Origin: Flavobacterium sp. ALD4 | Lineage (GTDB): Bacteria > Bacteroidota > Bacteroidia > Flavobacteriales > Flavobacteriaceae | Assembly (NCBI RefSeq): GCF_002836475.1 | Contig: NZ_PJBJ01000028.1 | Location: forward strand, 62,001 to 126,000 | Length of the DNA: 64,000 bases | Direction of reading: 5' to 3' | Part shown: piece after piece, positions 20,701 to 30,351 of the stretch | Layout of the letters: every line of letters begins with the position of its first letter | Numbering within the stretch: position 1 is the first letter of the stretch | The notes under the pieces: generated by a model | Databases searched by the model: none | What the model saw: the letters and a program-made list of their open reading frames with translations, nothing else | Told to the model about the DNA's origin: nothing | Translations under genes and position numbers: made by a program

Positions 20701-21011
20701 ACTCCTTCAAGTTCAAATGCATCTCCAGTCATTGTAATATTTACAGTTGATGAAGAAGCCGCCATTGATTGGGTTTTCATCCCAATATAGCTAAATGTTA
20801 AAATTTGACTAGGAGAAGCTTTAATTGCATATTTCCCGTCAAAATCAGTGTTTGTGCCAAGTTTTGTTCCTTTAACCAATACACTCACACCCGGTATAGG
20901 CATTCCTGCATTGTCGGAAACAACTCCTGTCACAACTCTCTCTTGCGCAAAAGTTAGTTGCGCCATCAGCACTACAAGTAGTACTAAGATTCCATTGAAC
21001 TTTAGTTTCAT
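17754..21011 (-). CDS. SusC/RagA-family TonB-dependent outer-membrane transporter (operon 3)
   Basis: At 1085 residues this is the longest SusC here. The signal peptide and regulatory-like domain are nearly the same as in the other two. The link ELEGVVVTALGIKREKKSLG is followed by plug signatures SLSGKVAGLDIKTSGN, VVIRGNNSISGNN and ALYGSRASNGVVMIVTKKG. A Ca-binding-like DVNGDGVDD loop occurs at roughly residues 299-307, in the region after the plug, which the other two lack. The barrel ends in LKLQF with a C-terminal Phe. The -7 region (GAATTTTG on the minus strand near 21040) is only a near match to TAnnTTTG. Confidence 0.93.
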   Translation of the reverse strand: MKLKFNGILVLLVVLMAQLTFAQERVVTGVVSDNAGMPIPGVSVLVKGTKLGTNTDFDGKYAIKASPSQILTFSYIGMKTQSMAASSSTVNITMTGDAFELEGVVVTALGIKREKKSLGYATQEVSGDEVSNVKSSNFVNSLSGKVAGLDIKTSGNLGGSTQVVIRGNNSISGNNQALFVVDGIPIDNGNSNSQDQKTGRGGFDYGNAASDINPDDIASINVLKGAAATALYGSRASNGVVMIVTKKGGKQKGIGVTINSSITLGTADKSTLPKYQNKYGAGYGPYYDGPGGYFGLYDVNGDGVDDLTTVFTEDASYGAAFDPSLMVYQWNSIYPQLPDTYQKATPWIAGKNTPNSVWGTGSTAVNSVSLDGGTDKSSFRLGFTNLLQEGNLPNSSIKRNTISFSGSHDLSDKLTVSTYFNFVKNDGKGRNGTGYSSGNIMQQFRQWNQMNVDFNEQKDAYFLTGDNITWNPNSPDNLSPIYSDNPYWTFYENYETDTRTRLFGNVAIDNKINDWLSASVRFSFDTYSELQEERKNVGSADVSEYSRYNNNVAEYNYDAMLNFNKDLTDKLNLEGNIGVNLRNNVRNSIFAVTNGGLNIKSLYSLSNSVSPINAPSEYDSSSMVDGEYIRASLGYDGFAYLEGSYRTDRSSTLPQENNRFGYYSVSGSLVFSSLIDAPWLSFGKVRANYAEVGSATDPYRVFNTLSFGTPFNGTAVASNPTTLANLNLLPERQNSYEIGLEMSFLKRRIGFDLSYYNNQNINQITNIPLSTSTGYGSAVLNAGTIENKGVEVQLNATPFKTADFQWDLNLNWSQNKSLVVELLNGIDNLQLASLQGGISINATPGQPYGTIRGSDYIYADNGQPIVNQTGSASRIGTYPRTSSSNNVIGDINADWKAGLNNSITYKNFNLSFLLDMQKGGDVFSLDTWYGYATGMYDFSAADNELGNPVRNPITGTPGNYGADSGGVIMPGVAPDGTPNQVRANADIYANAWGYARAPNKAHVYDAGYIKLRQASLTYNFDDKVLSRLPFNNVSVSLIGRNLWIIDKSVPYADPEAGLSSGNVQGYQSGAQPSIREIGASLKLQF

Positions 21012-21696
21012 TTTTAATTATTTTGAATTAGTGTTACAAAATTCTTAATAATACGTTAATTACACTAAGGAATACATGGGTTTAACGTGTGTTTTTAGTA
21101 TAAAGTAATTGAAATGTTAAATTGATGGCAAATTTCGTCCTATTTAAGTTTGTGTTCACGGTATGTGCAATAAAGTAATTTGTTTTGTGGGTCGTGGGCT
21201 CTGGTTGACGTAGGATTAGTCTTGTTTTGAGGGTTTTTTTGGGAAGTTGTTTTGTTTCAATTGTGTTTGTACTGTGCGAATTAATAGATTATTAGATTGG
21301 TAATAATAGAATTAAGTGCTAAAAGAGGGTTAAGACTTGAAAGCGTTTTATATACCGCTTGAAACAGAGTTTTTAAAGTCTTTACTGTTAAAATCCTACT
21401 GGAACATCAAGCCGTAAAAGTGCCGACGAAGAAGTTTGTAAAAAAAAAGGTTGTTTAGTCATGCGCAATACCTCTGTCAAAAAGCACAGGAATATGCAAA
21501 ATGAATGGAAACGCTCACTGGTGTGTCGGTAAAGTGGCTGAGAAACGATGTAAGCAGGGAGGTTTATGGACCGTTGTCAGTAAAAACATGAGTCCTTTAT
21601 TGGAAGCAGTTGCCGTAATAGTGACTTCTTTTTTTGTCGGGCGTTTTTGGGGTATGATTAGTTTTAAGACATATAATACGCTAAAGTTTCTGGTTT
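21012..21696. other. Spacer between SusCD operon 3 and the broken Omp85 gene
   Basis: I see no supported gene. The right-hand part contains a 68-codon plus-strand open frame (21501-21707) with no recognisable family and a composition unlike its neighbours; it is left out as a gene. The left end carries the leader and promoter of operon 3, whose sequence next to the start resembles that of operon 2. Confidence 0.45.
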
Positions 21697-23422
21697 TTAA
21701 AATTTAACATTATAACTTATGTGAATAATGGTATTCGAGAGGGTTAAGGTATCAGTATTGTTGAGTCCGTTTGCAAAAGCTAATTTTAACAAACCATTTT
21801 TTGTTTGCAAGCCAAGGCCAAATCCAACGCTAAACAGATTGTCAGTTGTTTTTATTGTTTCGGGTTTTGCTGGGTCGTTAAATCGGCTATAGTCAATTAT
21901 GGTGTGAAAGTATAGAGTAGGGGATGCGGTATACCGATATTCTGTTAAGATTGTAGTCATGAAATTGGCCTGAAGGCTATTTTCTGTAAAGCCACGTATA
22001 GAATTTATCCCTCCAAAACGCAGTAATTCATTTGTTATGTAATTGGTGCTTTTCAGATAGTGGTTTTGACTTCGTATGTTGATGGAGTTTTTTCCGTTCA
22101 GGTAAAAAGTATGCATTGCGGATAAGTCAATGTAAAATTGCGGATTTGTGATTGTATTGTTATTTTTATCGTTTACCAATGCCCGTTTTAATGTTTAGCT
22201 TTGATTTATTCAAAAAAAGCGAACTATGGTCGTCTGATTTCGAATAGGATAATTCGGAGTCAGGTATGAGTTTTTATAATCACTGATAAAGGAGTCGTTC
22301 GTGTTTTGGATGTCACTGGAAATTGTTGATTGATATCCGAGATAGAACCGTGTATCGTAATTTAAAAAATAACTGATGTCGATTTCGGTTTTGGTATTTT
22401 GAAACGTGCTGTCTTGTTTGAAGATGTTTAATTCTCCTTTTACTCCAATTGGGCTTTTGAAGAGGTAGGGTAACTCTAAAGAGGTGTTGAATGTTCTTTG
22501 TTGGTTTCCGTCAGTTTTCTAATAAAGTGAAAATTGTTCCCCAACTTGCAAGGTGTTTTCTAAAGTTACATCCAGATAGCCGTTGAAGGTTATCTTTTTA
22601 TTTTCATTATTGTTGAACCCTATGAAGCCGTCAAAAGTATTGGACTTTCTTTTTTCCAAATACACATAAACTTTAGTGCTGTCTTTTGTAAATAAAATTT
22701 CCGGATATTTTATTTGGTTTACAAAGTCAAATCTTTCAAATTTATTATGTATTTTGCTTACAATGTCTTGGTTGAAAATTTTGTTTTTGTATTTGCGTCT
22801 GATTTGGGTTAGGTGTCCTTCTGGGAAATTGTTCTTCTGTTGGTTATTCTTGTGTTTTATTATGATAGCGTTAAGTTGTCTTTGATTTTCTGATTCGAAT
22901 TGCAGTTCGGTAAAAAGTGTGTTTCTTTTTTTTTTTTGATATTGGTTAGTTTTAGTTTGGCTAATGAATATCCTATTCTTTCTAAGGCGCTTGTTTTTTG
23001 TTTTAAAAAAGTTTCTACTTCGGTGTATTGGAGAAAAATGCTATCCTGTATTGTGTGGGGAGACAGTAAATTCGCAACGGTTTTATTAGCACATACATAT
23101 ACATATATATATATATATATATATGTATATGTATGAATTTTATTCTGGTGCCTAAATGGAATCGAGCGATAAAAGTGGAGTCGTTTCCTTGAAGTCGTTC
23201 TGTTACTTTGTTTTCAATATAGCCTAATTTTGACAGTTTTTGGGAGGTTGTCTCGATTTCAGTACGTAGTGATTTTAGGTTTTTGTGCTGCGATGTGTAG
23301 TTTAGCGAGTCGATTACTTTGTTTTCCGTCAAGGAGCTGCCTGTTAATTGCAATTCAAAATTTTGGGCATGGCAATGTAAGTTAAACGTGAGTAGTAGGA
23401 TATGAAGTAAGAAATATTGCAA
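21697..23422 (-). pseudogene. Broken Omp85/TamA-like outer-membrane gene (POTRA plus surface-antigen barrel)
   Basis: Pieces in all three minus-strand frames join into one Omp85-superfamily protein. The signal peptide and first periplasmic repeats lie at 23422 downward (MQYFLLHILLLTFNLHCHAQ, then GYIENKVTERLQGND). A middle part contains VYVYLEKRKSNTFDGFIGFN and VTLENTLQVGEQFSLY. The C-terminal barrel is at 22179-21697, with RFGGINSIRGFTENSLQAN, TEYRY and a terminal Phe. Lesions: a frameshift at the AT palindrome near 23092-23135, another at the A/T run near 22925, a TAG at 22519-22521 where the family has Trp (FSLYW), and frameshifts around 22200-22260. Members of the family insert or secrete outer-membrane proteins; this copy cannot make a full protein. 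Confidence 0.85.
23092..23135. repeat. 44-bp perfect palindrome built on an (AT)n microsatellite
   Basis: The run CATACATATAC then (AT)n then GTATATGTATG is its own reverse complement over 44 bp. It lies inside the coding region of the broken Omp85-like gene and changes its frame. Such a tract can extrude as a cruciform and change length by slippage. Confidence 0.9.
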
Positions 23423-23609
23423 TTAGAATTAAGTTTTTATAAATGTACTGCAAATATCTAATGTTTGTAATAAAAATCAAACGGCTAATTAATCATGCTG
23501 AAATTGCCCTGAAAGGGAGAGCTAGTTTGTTCCGGTTAGTGGATAATGTGGATTCTTTATTCCGTTAAATAACAAATGTTTACTCAAATTAAAAATTAAT
23601 GAATTAACG

Positions 23610-23640
23610 TTTGTAGAGTGAAAAATAATTTATACATTTG
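23610..23640 (+). promoter_or_regulatory. Promoter of the str-S10-spc-alpha ribosomal cluster
   Basis: TTTG at 23610-23613 and TACATTTG at 23633-23640 are 19 bp apart, matching the Bacteroidota sigma-A consensus (TTTG, then TAnnTTTG). It lies about 55 bp ahead of the rpsL start. Confidence 0.85.
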
Positions 23641-23694
23641 CAACCCCGTAAAAAGCGGGAATTAAATATACATAATAAATTTTTAGTATTAATT

Positions 23695-24078
23695 ATGCCA
23701 ACAATTCAACAATTAGTAAGAACAGGAAGAACTCAGATAACTAAGAAGAGTAAATCGGTTGCTTTAGATTCTTGTCCTCAAAGAAGAGGGGTTTGTACGC
23801 GTGTTTACACTACTACACCAAAAAAACCAAACTCTGCAATGCGTAAAGTAGCGCGTGTACGTTTGACAAATGGTAATGAAGTAAATGCATACATCCCTGG
23901 TGAAGGACACAATTTACAAGAGCACTCGATAGTATTAGTTAGGGGTGGAAGGGTAAAAGATTTACCAGGAGTTAGATATCACATCGTTCGTGGTGCACTT
24001 GATACGTCAGGAGTAGCAGGAAGAACGCAGAGAAGATCTAAGTATGGTGCTAAACGCCCAAAAGAAGCAAAAAAGTAA
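23695..24078 (+). CDS. rpsL: 30S ribosomal protein S12
   Basis: S12 sits at the decoding centre of the 30S subunit and monitors codon-anticodon pairing. I start it at the ATG at 23695 ([12 protein letters not shown]), giving the normal 127 residues; the longer frame from 23638 would begin inside the promoter. [13 protein letters not shown] (39-51) and [14 protein letters not shown] (83-96) are the decoding loops; the lysines whose change gives streptomycin resistance in other bacteria (Lys43 and Lys88) are wild type. First gene of the cluster. Confidence 0.97.
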
Positions 24079-24151
24079 TTTAAAATGTTATTCTTTTAAC
24101 AACACGATTGATCGTGATGTTAGGAGTGTATCGTTTTATTAAAAAAAAGAC

Positions 24152-24628
24152 ATGAGAAAAAGAGCGGCAAAGAAAAGACCACTTTTACCAGATCCAAGGT
24201 TTAACGACCAATTGGTAACGCGTTTTGTGAACAACTTAATGTGGGACGGTAAGAAATCAACAGCTTTTAAAGTTTTTTATGATGCAATTGACATTATAGA
24301 GGCTAAGAAGCAAGATGCAGAAAAACCATCATTAGACATTTGGAAAGATGCTTTAGCAAACGTTATGCCTCACGTAGAAGTACGTAGTCGTAGAGTTGGT
24401 GGAGCTACATTTCAAATTCCAATGCAAATTAGACCAGACAGAAAAATTTCTATGGCAATGAAGTGGTTAATACTTTATTCAAGAAGAAGAAATGAAAAGT
24501 CTATGGCTCAAAGGTTAGCTTCAGAATGTTTAGCTGCGGCTAAAGAAGAAGGAGCTGCTGTTAAGAAAAGAATGGATACTCACAAGATGGCAGAAGCTAA
24601 CAAAGCATTCTCTCACTTTAGATTTTAA
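24152..24628 (+). CDS. rpsG: 30S ribosomal protein S7
   Basis: S7 starts assembly of the 30S head by binding the 3' major domain of 16S rRNA and contacts E-site tRNA. The 158 residues begin MRKRAAKKRPLLPDPRFND and include the conserved VRSRRVGGATFQIPM loop and a C-terminal AEANKAFSHFRF. A 73-nt spacer separates it from rpsL, the longest within this part of the cluster; in E. coli the equivalent spacer is where S7 represses its own mRNA, but no such site is evident here. Confidence 0.97.
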   Translation: MRKRAAKKRPLLPDPRFNDQLVTRFVNNLMWDGKKSTAFKVFYDAIDIIEAKKQDAEKPSLDIWKDALANVMPHVEVRSRRVGGATFQIPMQIRPDRKISMAMKWLILYSRRRNEKSMAQRLASECLAAAKEEGAAVKKRMDTHKMAEANKAFSHFRF

Positions 24629-24638
24629 TTCATAAGAA

Positions 24639-26795
24639 ATGGCTAGAGATTTAAAATATACAAGAAATATTGGGATTGCTGCTCACATTGATGCTGGTAA
24701 AACAACAACAACAGAGCGTATTCTTTTTTATACTGGTAAGTCACATAAAATTGGTGAAGTACACGATGGTGCTGCAACAATGGACTGGATGGCTCAGGAG
24801 CAAGAAAGAGGTATTACAATTACATCTGCAGCGACAACTTGTTCTTGGAATTTTCCAACGAGACAAGGTGAAGCATTGCCAGAGACATTGCCATATCACT
24901 TTAATATTATTGATACCCCAGGACACGTTGATTTTACTGTAGAGGTAAATCGTTCTTTACGTGTACTTGATGGGCTGGTTTTCTTGTTTAGTGCTGTTGA
25001 TGGTGTTGAGCCACAATCAGAAACAAACTGGAGACTTGCAGATCAATATAAAGTACCACGTATTGGATTCGTGAATAAAATGGATCGTCAAGGTTCTGAC
25101 TTTTTGATGGTTTGTCAGCAAGTTAGAGACATGCTTAAATCAAATGCTGTTGCAATTACTTTGCCAATTGGTGAAGAAAATGATTTCAAAGGTATCGTAG
25201 ATTTAGTGAAAAACGAAGCTATTGTATGGCACGATGACACACAAGGGGCGACTTTTGATGTTGTAGCTATTCCTGAGGAAATGCTTGATGAAGTTAAAGA
25301 ATACAGATCTATTCTTATTGAAGCGGTTGCTGATTATGATGAAAATTTGTTGGAAAAATTCATGGAAGACGAAAACTCTATTACAGAGGAAGAAATCAAC
25401 AATGCATTAAGAGCTGCTGTTATGGATATGGCTATCATTCCTATGATCGCTGGTTCTTCTTTTAAAAATAAAGGAGTTCAATTCATGTTAGATGCAGTAT
25501 GTAAATATTTGCCTTCTCCAGTGGATAAAGATAGCATTGAAGGAATCCATCCTGATGATGCTGACCTATTAGAAGAAGATCAAACTAAAATAATGCGTAA
25601 GCCAGATGTTAAAGAGCCATTCGCTGCTTTAGCATTTAAAATTGCTACTGATCCGTTCGTAGGACGTTTAGCTTTTTTCCGTGCCTATTCTGGACGTTTA
25701 GATGCAGGTTCTTATGTGTTGAACACGCGTTCAGGAAATAAAGAAAGAATCTCAAGAATATACCAAATGCACGCTAACAAGCAAAACCCAATCGATTTTA
25801 TCGAAGCAGGAGATATTGGAGCGGCAGTAGGATTTAAAGATATTAAAACTGGAGATACATTGTGTGATGAAAAACACCCAATTATCCTAGAAAGTATGAA
25901 ATTCCCTGCACCAGTAATTGGTATTGCAATTGAGCCTAAAACTAAAGCTGACGTAGATAAAATGGGTATGGCTTTAGCTAAATTAGCTGAAGAAGATCCA
26001 ACGTTTACTGTTAGAACAGATGAGTCATCAGGGCAAACTATTATCTCAGGTATGGGTGAGCTTCACTTGGATATCTTAGTTGATAGAATGCGTCGTGAAT
26101 TCAAAGTTGAAGTAAACCAAGGTGAGCCTCAAGTTGAATACAAGGAGGCTTTTACAAAATCGGCGGTTCATAGAGAAACATACAAAAAACAATCAGGGGG
26201 TCGTGGTAAATTCGGTGATATCGTATTTAAACTTGAGCCAGCTGATGAAGTTGAAGGGAAAGTTCCAAAAGGATTACAATTTGTTAACGCTGTAAAAGGT
26301 GGTAACGTTCCTAAAGAATATATTCCATCTGTAGAGAAAGGTTTTAGAGAAGCTATGAAAACTGGTCCTTTGGCTGGTTATCAAGTGGATAGTTTAAAAG
26401 TGACTTTAACTGACGGATCTTTTCACCCTGTCGATTCTGATGCGCTCTCTTTTGAGTTAGCTGCAAGAATGGGGTATAGAGAAGTTGCTAAAGCTGCAGG
26501 TGCTGTTATTCTTGAGCCAATCATGAAAATGGAAGTTATTACACCAGAAGAAAACATGGGAGATATCGTAGGTGATATTAACCGTCGTAGAGGTCAGGTT
26601 AATGACATGGGTGATAGAGCGGGTGCTAAAACTATTAAGGCAGATGTGCCATTATCAGAGATGTTCGGTTATGTTACAACATTAAGAACGCTTTCATCTG
26701 GTAGAGCAACATCTACTATGGAATTTTCACATTACGCGGAAACTCCTTCTAATATTTCAGAAGCAGTAATCAAAAAAGCAAAAGGAAACGCTTAA
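24639..26795 (+). CDS. fusA: Elongation factor G
   Basis: EF-G is the GTPase that drives translocation of tRNA and mRNA on the ribosome. The 718 residues have the G domain with AHIDAGKT (15-22), the switch-II element DTPGHVDF (92-99) and NKMD (about 145-148). Domains II to V follow, including GMGELHLD and SGRGKFGD. The insert [17 protein letters not shown] near residues 70-86 between the switch regions is typical of the Bacteroidota form. It starts 10 nt after rpsG. tufA, the usual next gene in Proteobacteria, is not here. Confidence 0.97.
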   Translation: MARDLKYTRNIGIAAHIDAGKTTTTERILFYTGKSHKIGEVHDGAATMDWMAQEQERGITITSAATTCSWNFPTRQGEALPETLPYHFNIIDTPGHVDFTVEVNRSLRVLDGLVFLFSAVDGVEPQSETNWRLADQYKVPRIGFVNKMDRQGSDFLMVCQQVRDMLKSNAVAITLPIGEENDFKGIVDLVKNEAIVWHDDTQGATFDVVAIPEEMLDEVKEYRSILIEAVADYDENLLEKFMEDENSITEEEINNALRAAVMDMAIIPMIAGSSFKNKGVQFMLDAVCKYLPSPVDKDSIEGIHPDDADLLEEDQTKIMRKPDVKEPFAALAFKIATDPFVGRLAFFRAYSGRLDAGSYVLNTRSGNKERISRIYQMHANKQNPIDFIEAGDIGAAVGFKDIKTGDTLCDEKHPIILESMKFPAPVIGIAIEPKTKADVDKMGMALAKLAEEDPTFTVRTDESSGQTIISGMGELHLDILVDRMRREFKVEVNQGEPQVEYKEAFTKSAVHRETYKKQSGGRGKFGDIVFKLEPADEVEGKVPKGLQFVNAVKGGNVPKEYIPSVEKGFREAMKTGPLAGYQVDSLKVTLTDGSFHPVDSDALSFELAARMGYREVAKAAGAVILEPIMKMEVITPEENMGDIVGDINRRRGQVNDMGDRAGAKTIKADVPLSEMFGYVTTLRTLSSGRATSTMEFSHYAETPSNISEAVIKKAKGNA

Positions 26796-26806
26796 TCTTT
26801 AAGAAA

Positions 26807-27112
26807 ATGAGTCAAAAAATCAGAATAAAACTAAAATCTTACGATCACATGTTAGTAGACAAGTCTGCTGAGAAGATTGTAAAAACGGTTAAGAGTACCG
26901 GTGCAGTAGTAACAGGACCAATTCCATTACCAACTCACAAAAAACTTTTTACAGTGCTACGTTCCCCGCACGTTAACAAAAAAGCGAGAGAGCAATTTGA
27001 AGTAATGTCATACAAGAGATTGATTGATATTTATTCATCTTCATCTAAAACTATTGATGCTTTAATGAAATTAGAATTGCCTAGTGGAGTTGAAGTAGAG
27101 ATCAAAGTTTAA
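26807..27112 (+). CDS. rpsJ: 30S ribosomal protein S10 (NusE)
   Basis: S10 is part of the 30S head and also acts as NusE in NusB/NusG antitermination complexes. The 101-residue protein starts [14 protein letters not shown] and has [30 protein letters not shown] split over its exposed loop. It follows fusA by 11 nt, so in this genome the str genes and the S10 genes form one run. Its NusE role is relevant to the UpxY-type regulator encoded further along. Confidence 0.97.
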   Translation: MSQKIRIKLKSYDHMLVDKSAEKIVKTVKSTGAVVTGPIPLPTHKKLFTVLRSPHVNKKAREQFEVMSYKRLIDIYSSSSKTIDALMKLELPSGVEVEIKV

Positions 27113-27160
27113 GGATTTACTTAAGAGTAAAAAGAGCACTTTGTTTAAGTGGAAGTTTTT

Positions 27161-27192
27161 TTTGGATTGTGTGTAAATAAGTTATACTTTTG
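27161..27192 (+). promoter_or_regulatory. Internal promoter ahead of rplC
   Basis: TTTG (27161-27164) and TACTTTTG (27185-27192) are 20 bp apart, close to the Bacteroidota consensus. They lie in the 153-bp gap between rpsJ and rplC, the widest gap before rplQ, so the S10-type genes after rpsJ can be expressed separately. Confidence 0.75.
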
Positions 27193-27265
27193 CACCACTT
27201 TAAAAATAAGGTCCACTTAGATGATGTGTTCTATTTTTATATTTAATAATTAATAATTAATATTT

Positions 27266-27883
27266 ATGTCTGGGTTAATTGGTAGAAAAATCGGCATGAC
27301 TAGTATTTTCGATGAAAACGGGAAGAACATTCCTTGTACAGTAATTGAAGCTGGTCCTTGTGTTGTTACCCAAGTCAGAACCATTGGTGTTGACGGGTAC
27401 GAAGCGTTGCAACTGGGTTTCGATGACAAAAACGAGAAACATTCCACAAAAGCGGCTTTAGGTCACTTTAAAAAAGCGGGAACTGTAGCTAAGAAAAAAG
27501 TCGTTGAATTTCAGAATTTTGCAACAGAACAAAAACTAGGAGATCTTATAGATGTCACTATGTTTGTAGAAGGAGAATTTGTAGATGTACAAGGTGTATC
27601 TAAAGGTAAAGGTTTTCAAGGGGTTGTAAAACGTCACGGTTTTGGTGGTGTTGGTCAAGCAACTCACGGTCAACATAACCGTTTAAGAGCGCCAGGTTCT
27701 GTAGGAGCTTCTTCTTATCCATCTAGAGTATTCAAAGGAATGCGTATGGCTGGAAGAATGGGAGGAGAAAATGTAAACGTTCAAAACCTTAGAGTTTTAA
27801 AAGTAGTGGCTGAAAAGAACCTACTTGTTATAAAAGGATGTGTTCCTGGATGTAACAACTCTTATGTAATCATTCACAAGTAA
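27266..27883 (+). CDS. rplC: 50S ribosomal protein L3
   Basis: L3 is an early-assembling 50S protein whose long loop reaches the peptidyl-transferase centre. The 205 residues begin [20 protein letters not shown]. The central loop [20 protein letters not shown] (about 123-142) contains the Gln that PrmB methylates in other bacteria. The stop shares one base with the start of rplD, which implies coupled translation. Confidence 0.97.
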   Translation: MSGLIGRKIGMTSIFDENGKNIPCTVIEAGPCVVTQVRTIGVDGYEALQLGFDDKNEKHSTKAALGHFKKAGTVAKKKVVEFQNFATEQKLGDLIDVTMFVEGEFVDVQGVSKGKGFQGVVKRHGFGGVGQATHGQHNRLRAPGSVGASSYPSRVFKGMRMAGRMGGENVNVQNLRVLKVVAEKNLLVIKGCVPGCNNSYVIIHK

Positions 27884-28512
27884 TGGAAGTAAAAGTATTA
27901 GATTTCAACGGAAAAGATACTGGAAGAAAGGTTGAACTTTCTGATTCAGTATTCGCAATTGAACCAAATAATCACGCAGTATACCTTGATGTTAAGCAGT
28001 ATTTAGCTAATCAACGACAAGGAACGCACAAAGCAAAAGAAAGAGCTGAAGTAGCGGGAAGTACACGTAAGATTAAAAAACAAAAAGGAACTGGAACTGC
28101 TCGTGCGGGTAGTGCAAAGAATCCATTGTTTAAAGGTGGTGGAAGGGTTTTTGGACCAAGACCAAGAAGTTATTCATTCAAATTGAATAAAAGCTTGAAA
28201 CGTTTGGCAAGAAAATCTGCTTTCTCAATTAAGGCAAAAGAGGCAAATATAATTGTTCTTGAAGACTTTAATTTTGAAACACCAAACACTAAAAACTTCA
28301 TTAATGTTTTGAAGGCTTTAGAGTTAGAAAATAAAAAGTCTCTGTTTGTATTGGGCAATACGAATAAAAATGTATATTTGTCCTCACGTAATTTAAAGGC
28401 ATCTAGCGTGGTAAGTAGCTTAGAATTAAGTACTTACGCTATTCTGAATGCTAATAACCTAGTTCTTTTAGAGAGTTCTTTGGAGATAATTGAAGAAAAT
28501 TTAAGTAAATAA
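27883..28512 (+). CDS. rplD: 50S ribosomal protein L4
   Basis: L4 lines the constriction of the exit tunnel. The 209-residue protein overlaps rplC by one base. The tunnel loop is the Gly/Arg-rich stretch KKQKGTGTARAGSAKN followed by GGGRVFGPRPRSY (about 65-98). In E. coli L4 represses the S10 operon at its leader; whether the promoter region ahead of rplC has that role here cannot be read. Confidence 0.97.
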   Translation: MEVKVLDFNGKDTGRKVELSDSVFAIEPNNHAVYLDVKQYLANQRQGTHKAKERAEVAGSTRKIKKQKGTGTARAGSAKNPLFKGGGRVFGPRPRSYSFKLNKSLKRLARKSAFSIKAKEANIIVLEDFNFETPNTKNFINVLKALELENKKSLFVLGNTNKNVYLSSRNLKASSVVSSLELSTYAILNANNLVLLESSLEIIEENLSK

Positions 28513-28518
28513 TAGGAT

Positions 28519-28809
28519 ATGAGCATCATAATTAAACCTATAGTAACGGAAAAAGTAACCAAAGAAAGTGAAGTTTTAAACCGCTTCGGATTCGTTGTTG
28601 ACAGAAAAGCAAATAAAGTTCAAATTAAGAAGGCTGTTGAAGCTGCTTATGGTGTAACTATTTTGAGTGTTAACACGATGAACGTAAGACCGGATAGAAC
28701 TACAAAATACACTAAAAGTGGTTTAATCAGTGGAAAGACTAATGCAATTAAAAAAGCAATTGTTCAAGTACAAGAAGGAGAAACAATTGATTTTTACAAC
28801 AATATCTAA
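28519..28809 (+). CDS. rplW: 50S ribosomal protein L23
   Basis: L23 surrounds the exit of the nascent-chain tunnel and is the docking site for trigger factor and the signal recognition particle. The 96 residues start MSIIIKPIVTEKVTKESE, with the conserved VDRKANKVQIKKAVEAAYGV core. It follows rplD by 6 nt. Confidence 0.96.
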   Translation: MSIIIKPIVTEKVTKESEVLNRFGFVVDRKANKVQIKKAVEAAYGVTILSVNTMNVRPDRTTKYTKSGLISGKTNAIKKAIVQVQEGETIDFYNNI

Positions 28810-28818
28810 GATAGAAAA

Positions 28819-29643
28819 ATGTCAGTAAGAAAATTAAAACCTATTACCCCAGGTCAGCGATTTAGAGTTGTGAATGGTTATGACGCCATTACAACTGATA
28901 AGCCGGAACGCTCTTTGATAGCGCCGATAAAAAACTCTGGTGGTAGAAATAGTCAAGGAAAGATGACCATGCGTTATACGGGTGGTGGTCACAAGCAGAG
29001 ATATCGTATCATTGATTTTAAAAGAACTAAGGAAGGAATTCCTGCGACAGTTAAGTCAATAGAATATGATCCAAATCGTACTGCATTTATCGCATTGTTA
29101 GCTTATGCTGATGGTGAGAAAACATACGTTATTGCTCAAAACGGATTGAAGGTAGGACAGAAATTACTTTCTGGGCCAGAATCTCAACCGGAAATTGGTA
29201 ATACATTGCCGTTAAGCAGAATTCCATTAGGAACTGTAATTTCTTGTATTGAGTTAAGGCCAGGTCAAGGAGCAGTAATTGCTCGTTCTGCTGGAACATT
29301 TGCTCAATTAATGGCAAGAGACGGGAAATACGCAACAATCAAAATGCCTTCAGGTGAAACGAGATTAATCTTGTTAACTTGTGCTGCTACTATTGGAGCT
29401 GTTTCTAATTCAGACCACCAATTAGTTGTATCTGGTAAAGCAGGTAGAACAAGATGGTTAGGAAGAAGACCTAGAACAAGACCTGTTGCAATGAACCCTG
29501 TCGATCACCCAATGGGTGGTGGTGAAGGACGTTCTTCTGGTGGACATCCACGTTCAAGAAATGGAATACCAGCAAAAGGTTATAGAACTCGTTCTAAGAA
29601 AAACCCGAGTAACAAGTATATCGTAGAACGTAGAAAGAAATAA
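28819..29643 (+). CDS. rplB: 50S ribosomal protein L2
   Basis: L2 is needed for subunit joining and peptidyl-transferase activity. The 274-residue length is typical. [19 protein letters not shown] near residues 226-244 carries the conserved His of the active-site-proximal loop, and the C-terminus is the usual basic tail ([19 protein letters not shown]). It is 9 nt after rplW. Confidence 0.98.
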   Translation: MSVRKLKPITPGQRFRVVNGYDAITTDKPERSLIAPIKNSGGRNSQGKMTMRYTGGGHKQRYRIIDFKRTKEGIPATVKSIEYDPNRTAFIALLAYADGEKTYVIAQNGLKVGQKLLSGPESQPEIGNTLPLSRIPLGTVISCIELRPGQGAVIARSAGTFAQLMARDGKYATIKMPSGETRLILLTCAATIGAVSNSDHQLVVSGKAGRTRWLGRRPRTRPVAMNPVDHPMGGGEGRSSGGHPRSRNGIPAKGYRTRSKKNPSNKYIVERRKK

Positions 29644-29650
29644 TTAAGAT

Positions 29651-29929
29651 ATGGCACGTTCATTAAAAAAAGGACCTTTCGTTCATTATAAGTTAGACAA
29701 GAAAGTTCAAGAAAACATCGCAGGTGGAAACAAAGGAGTAGTAAAGACATGGTCTAGAGCTTCTATGATTACTCCAGACTTTGTTGGACAAACTATCGCA
29801 GTTCATAACGGTCGTCAATTTGTACCAGTTTACGTAACAGAAAACATGGTAGGTCACAAATTAGGAGAATTTTCACCAACTAGATCTTTTAGAGGTCATG
29901 CTGGAGCAAAAAACAAAGGTAAAAAATAA
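29651..29929 (+). CDS. rpsS: 30S ribosomal protein S19
   Basis: S19 forms a head complex with S13 that contacts the A-site finger. The 92 residues begin [19 protein letters not shown] and include the family signature [19 protein letters not shown]. It follows rplB by 7 nt. Confidence 0.97.
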   Translation: MARSLKKGPFVHYKLDKKVQENIAGGNKGVVKTWSRASMITPDFVGQTIAVHNGRQFVPVYVTENMVGHKLGEFSPTRSFRGHAGAKNKGKK

Positions 29930-29935
29930 GAAGCA

Positions 29936-30346
29936 ATGGGAGTTCGTAAAAGAGAAACAGCAGATGTGAGAAAAGAGGCTAATAAGTCTATAGCTTTCGC
30001 AAAATTGAATAACTGCCCTACTTCACCTAGAAAAATGCGCTTAGTAGCGGACTTGGTAAGAGGTCAGAAGGTAGAGAGAGCACTTAACATCTTAAGATTT
30101 AGTTCTAAAGAAGCTTCAAGAAAATTAGAGAAATTGGTTTTATCTGTTATTGCCAACTGGCAAGCAAAAAACCCTGACGCTAATATGGAAGAAGCTGGGT
30201 TATTTGTTAAAACGATTACAGTAGATGGTGGAATGATGTTGAAAAGACTTCGTCCAGCTCCACAGGGTCGTGCACACAGAATAAGAAAACGTTCTAATCA
30301 CGTAACAATCGTGCTTGGATCTATTAATAACACACAAGCAATTTAA
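29936..30346 (+). CDS. rplV: 50S ribosomal protein L22
   Basis: L22 extends a beta hairpin into the exit tunnel next to L4. The 136-residue product has the hairpin region [20 protein letters not shown] (about 103-122). It carries an N-terminal extension of about 20 residues ([20 protein letters not shown]) compared with the E. coli protein. Spacing to rpsS is 6 nt. Confidence 0.96.
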   Translation: MGVRKRETADVRKEANKSIAFAKLNNCPTSPRKMRLVADLVRGQKVERALNILRFSSKEASRKLEKLVLSVIANWQAKNPDANMEEAGLFVKTITVDGGMMLKRLRPAPQGRAHRIRKRSNHVTIVLGSINNTQAI

Positions 30347-30351
30347 TAAAG

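Noticed and set aside
21501-21707. 68-codon plus-strand open frame
   Set aside because: No family recognised, overlaps the end of the broken Omp85 gene on the other strand, no promoter visible.
23638-23694. Upstream extension of rpsL by 19 codons
   Set aside because: It starts inside the -7 promoter element, and the S12 family begins at MPTIQQLV.
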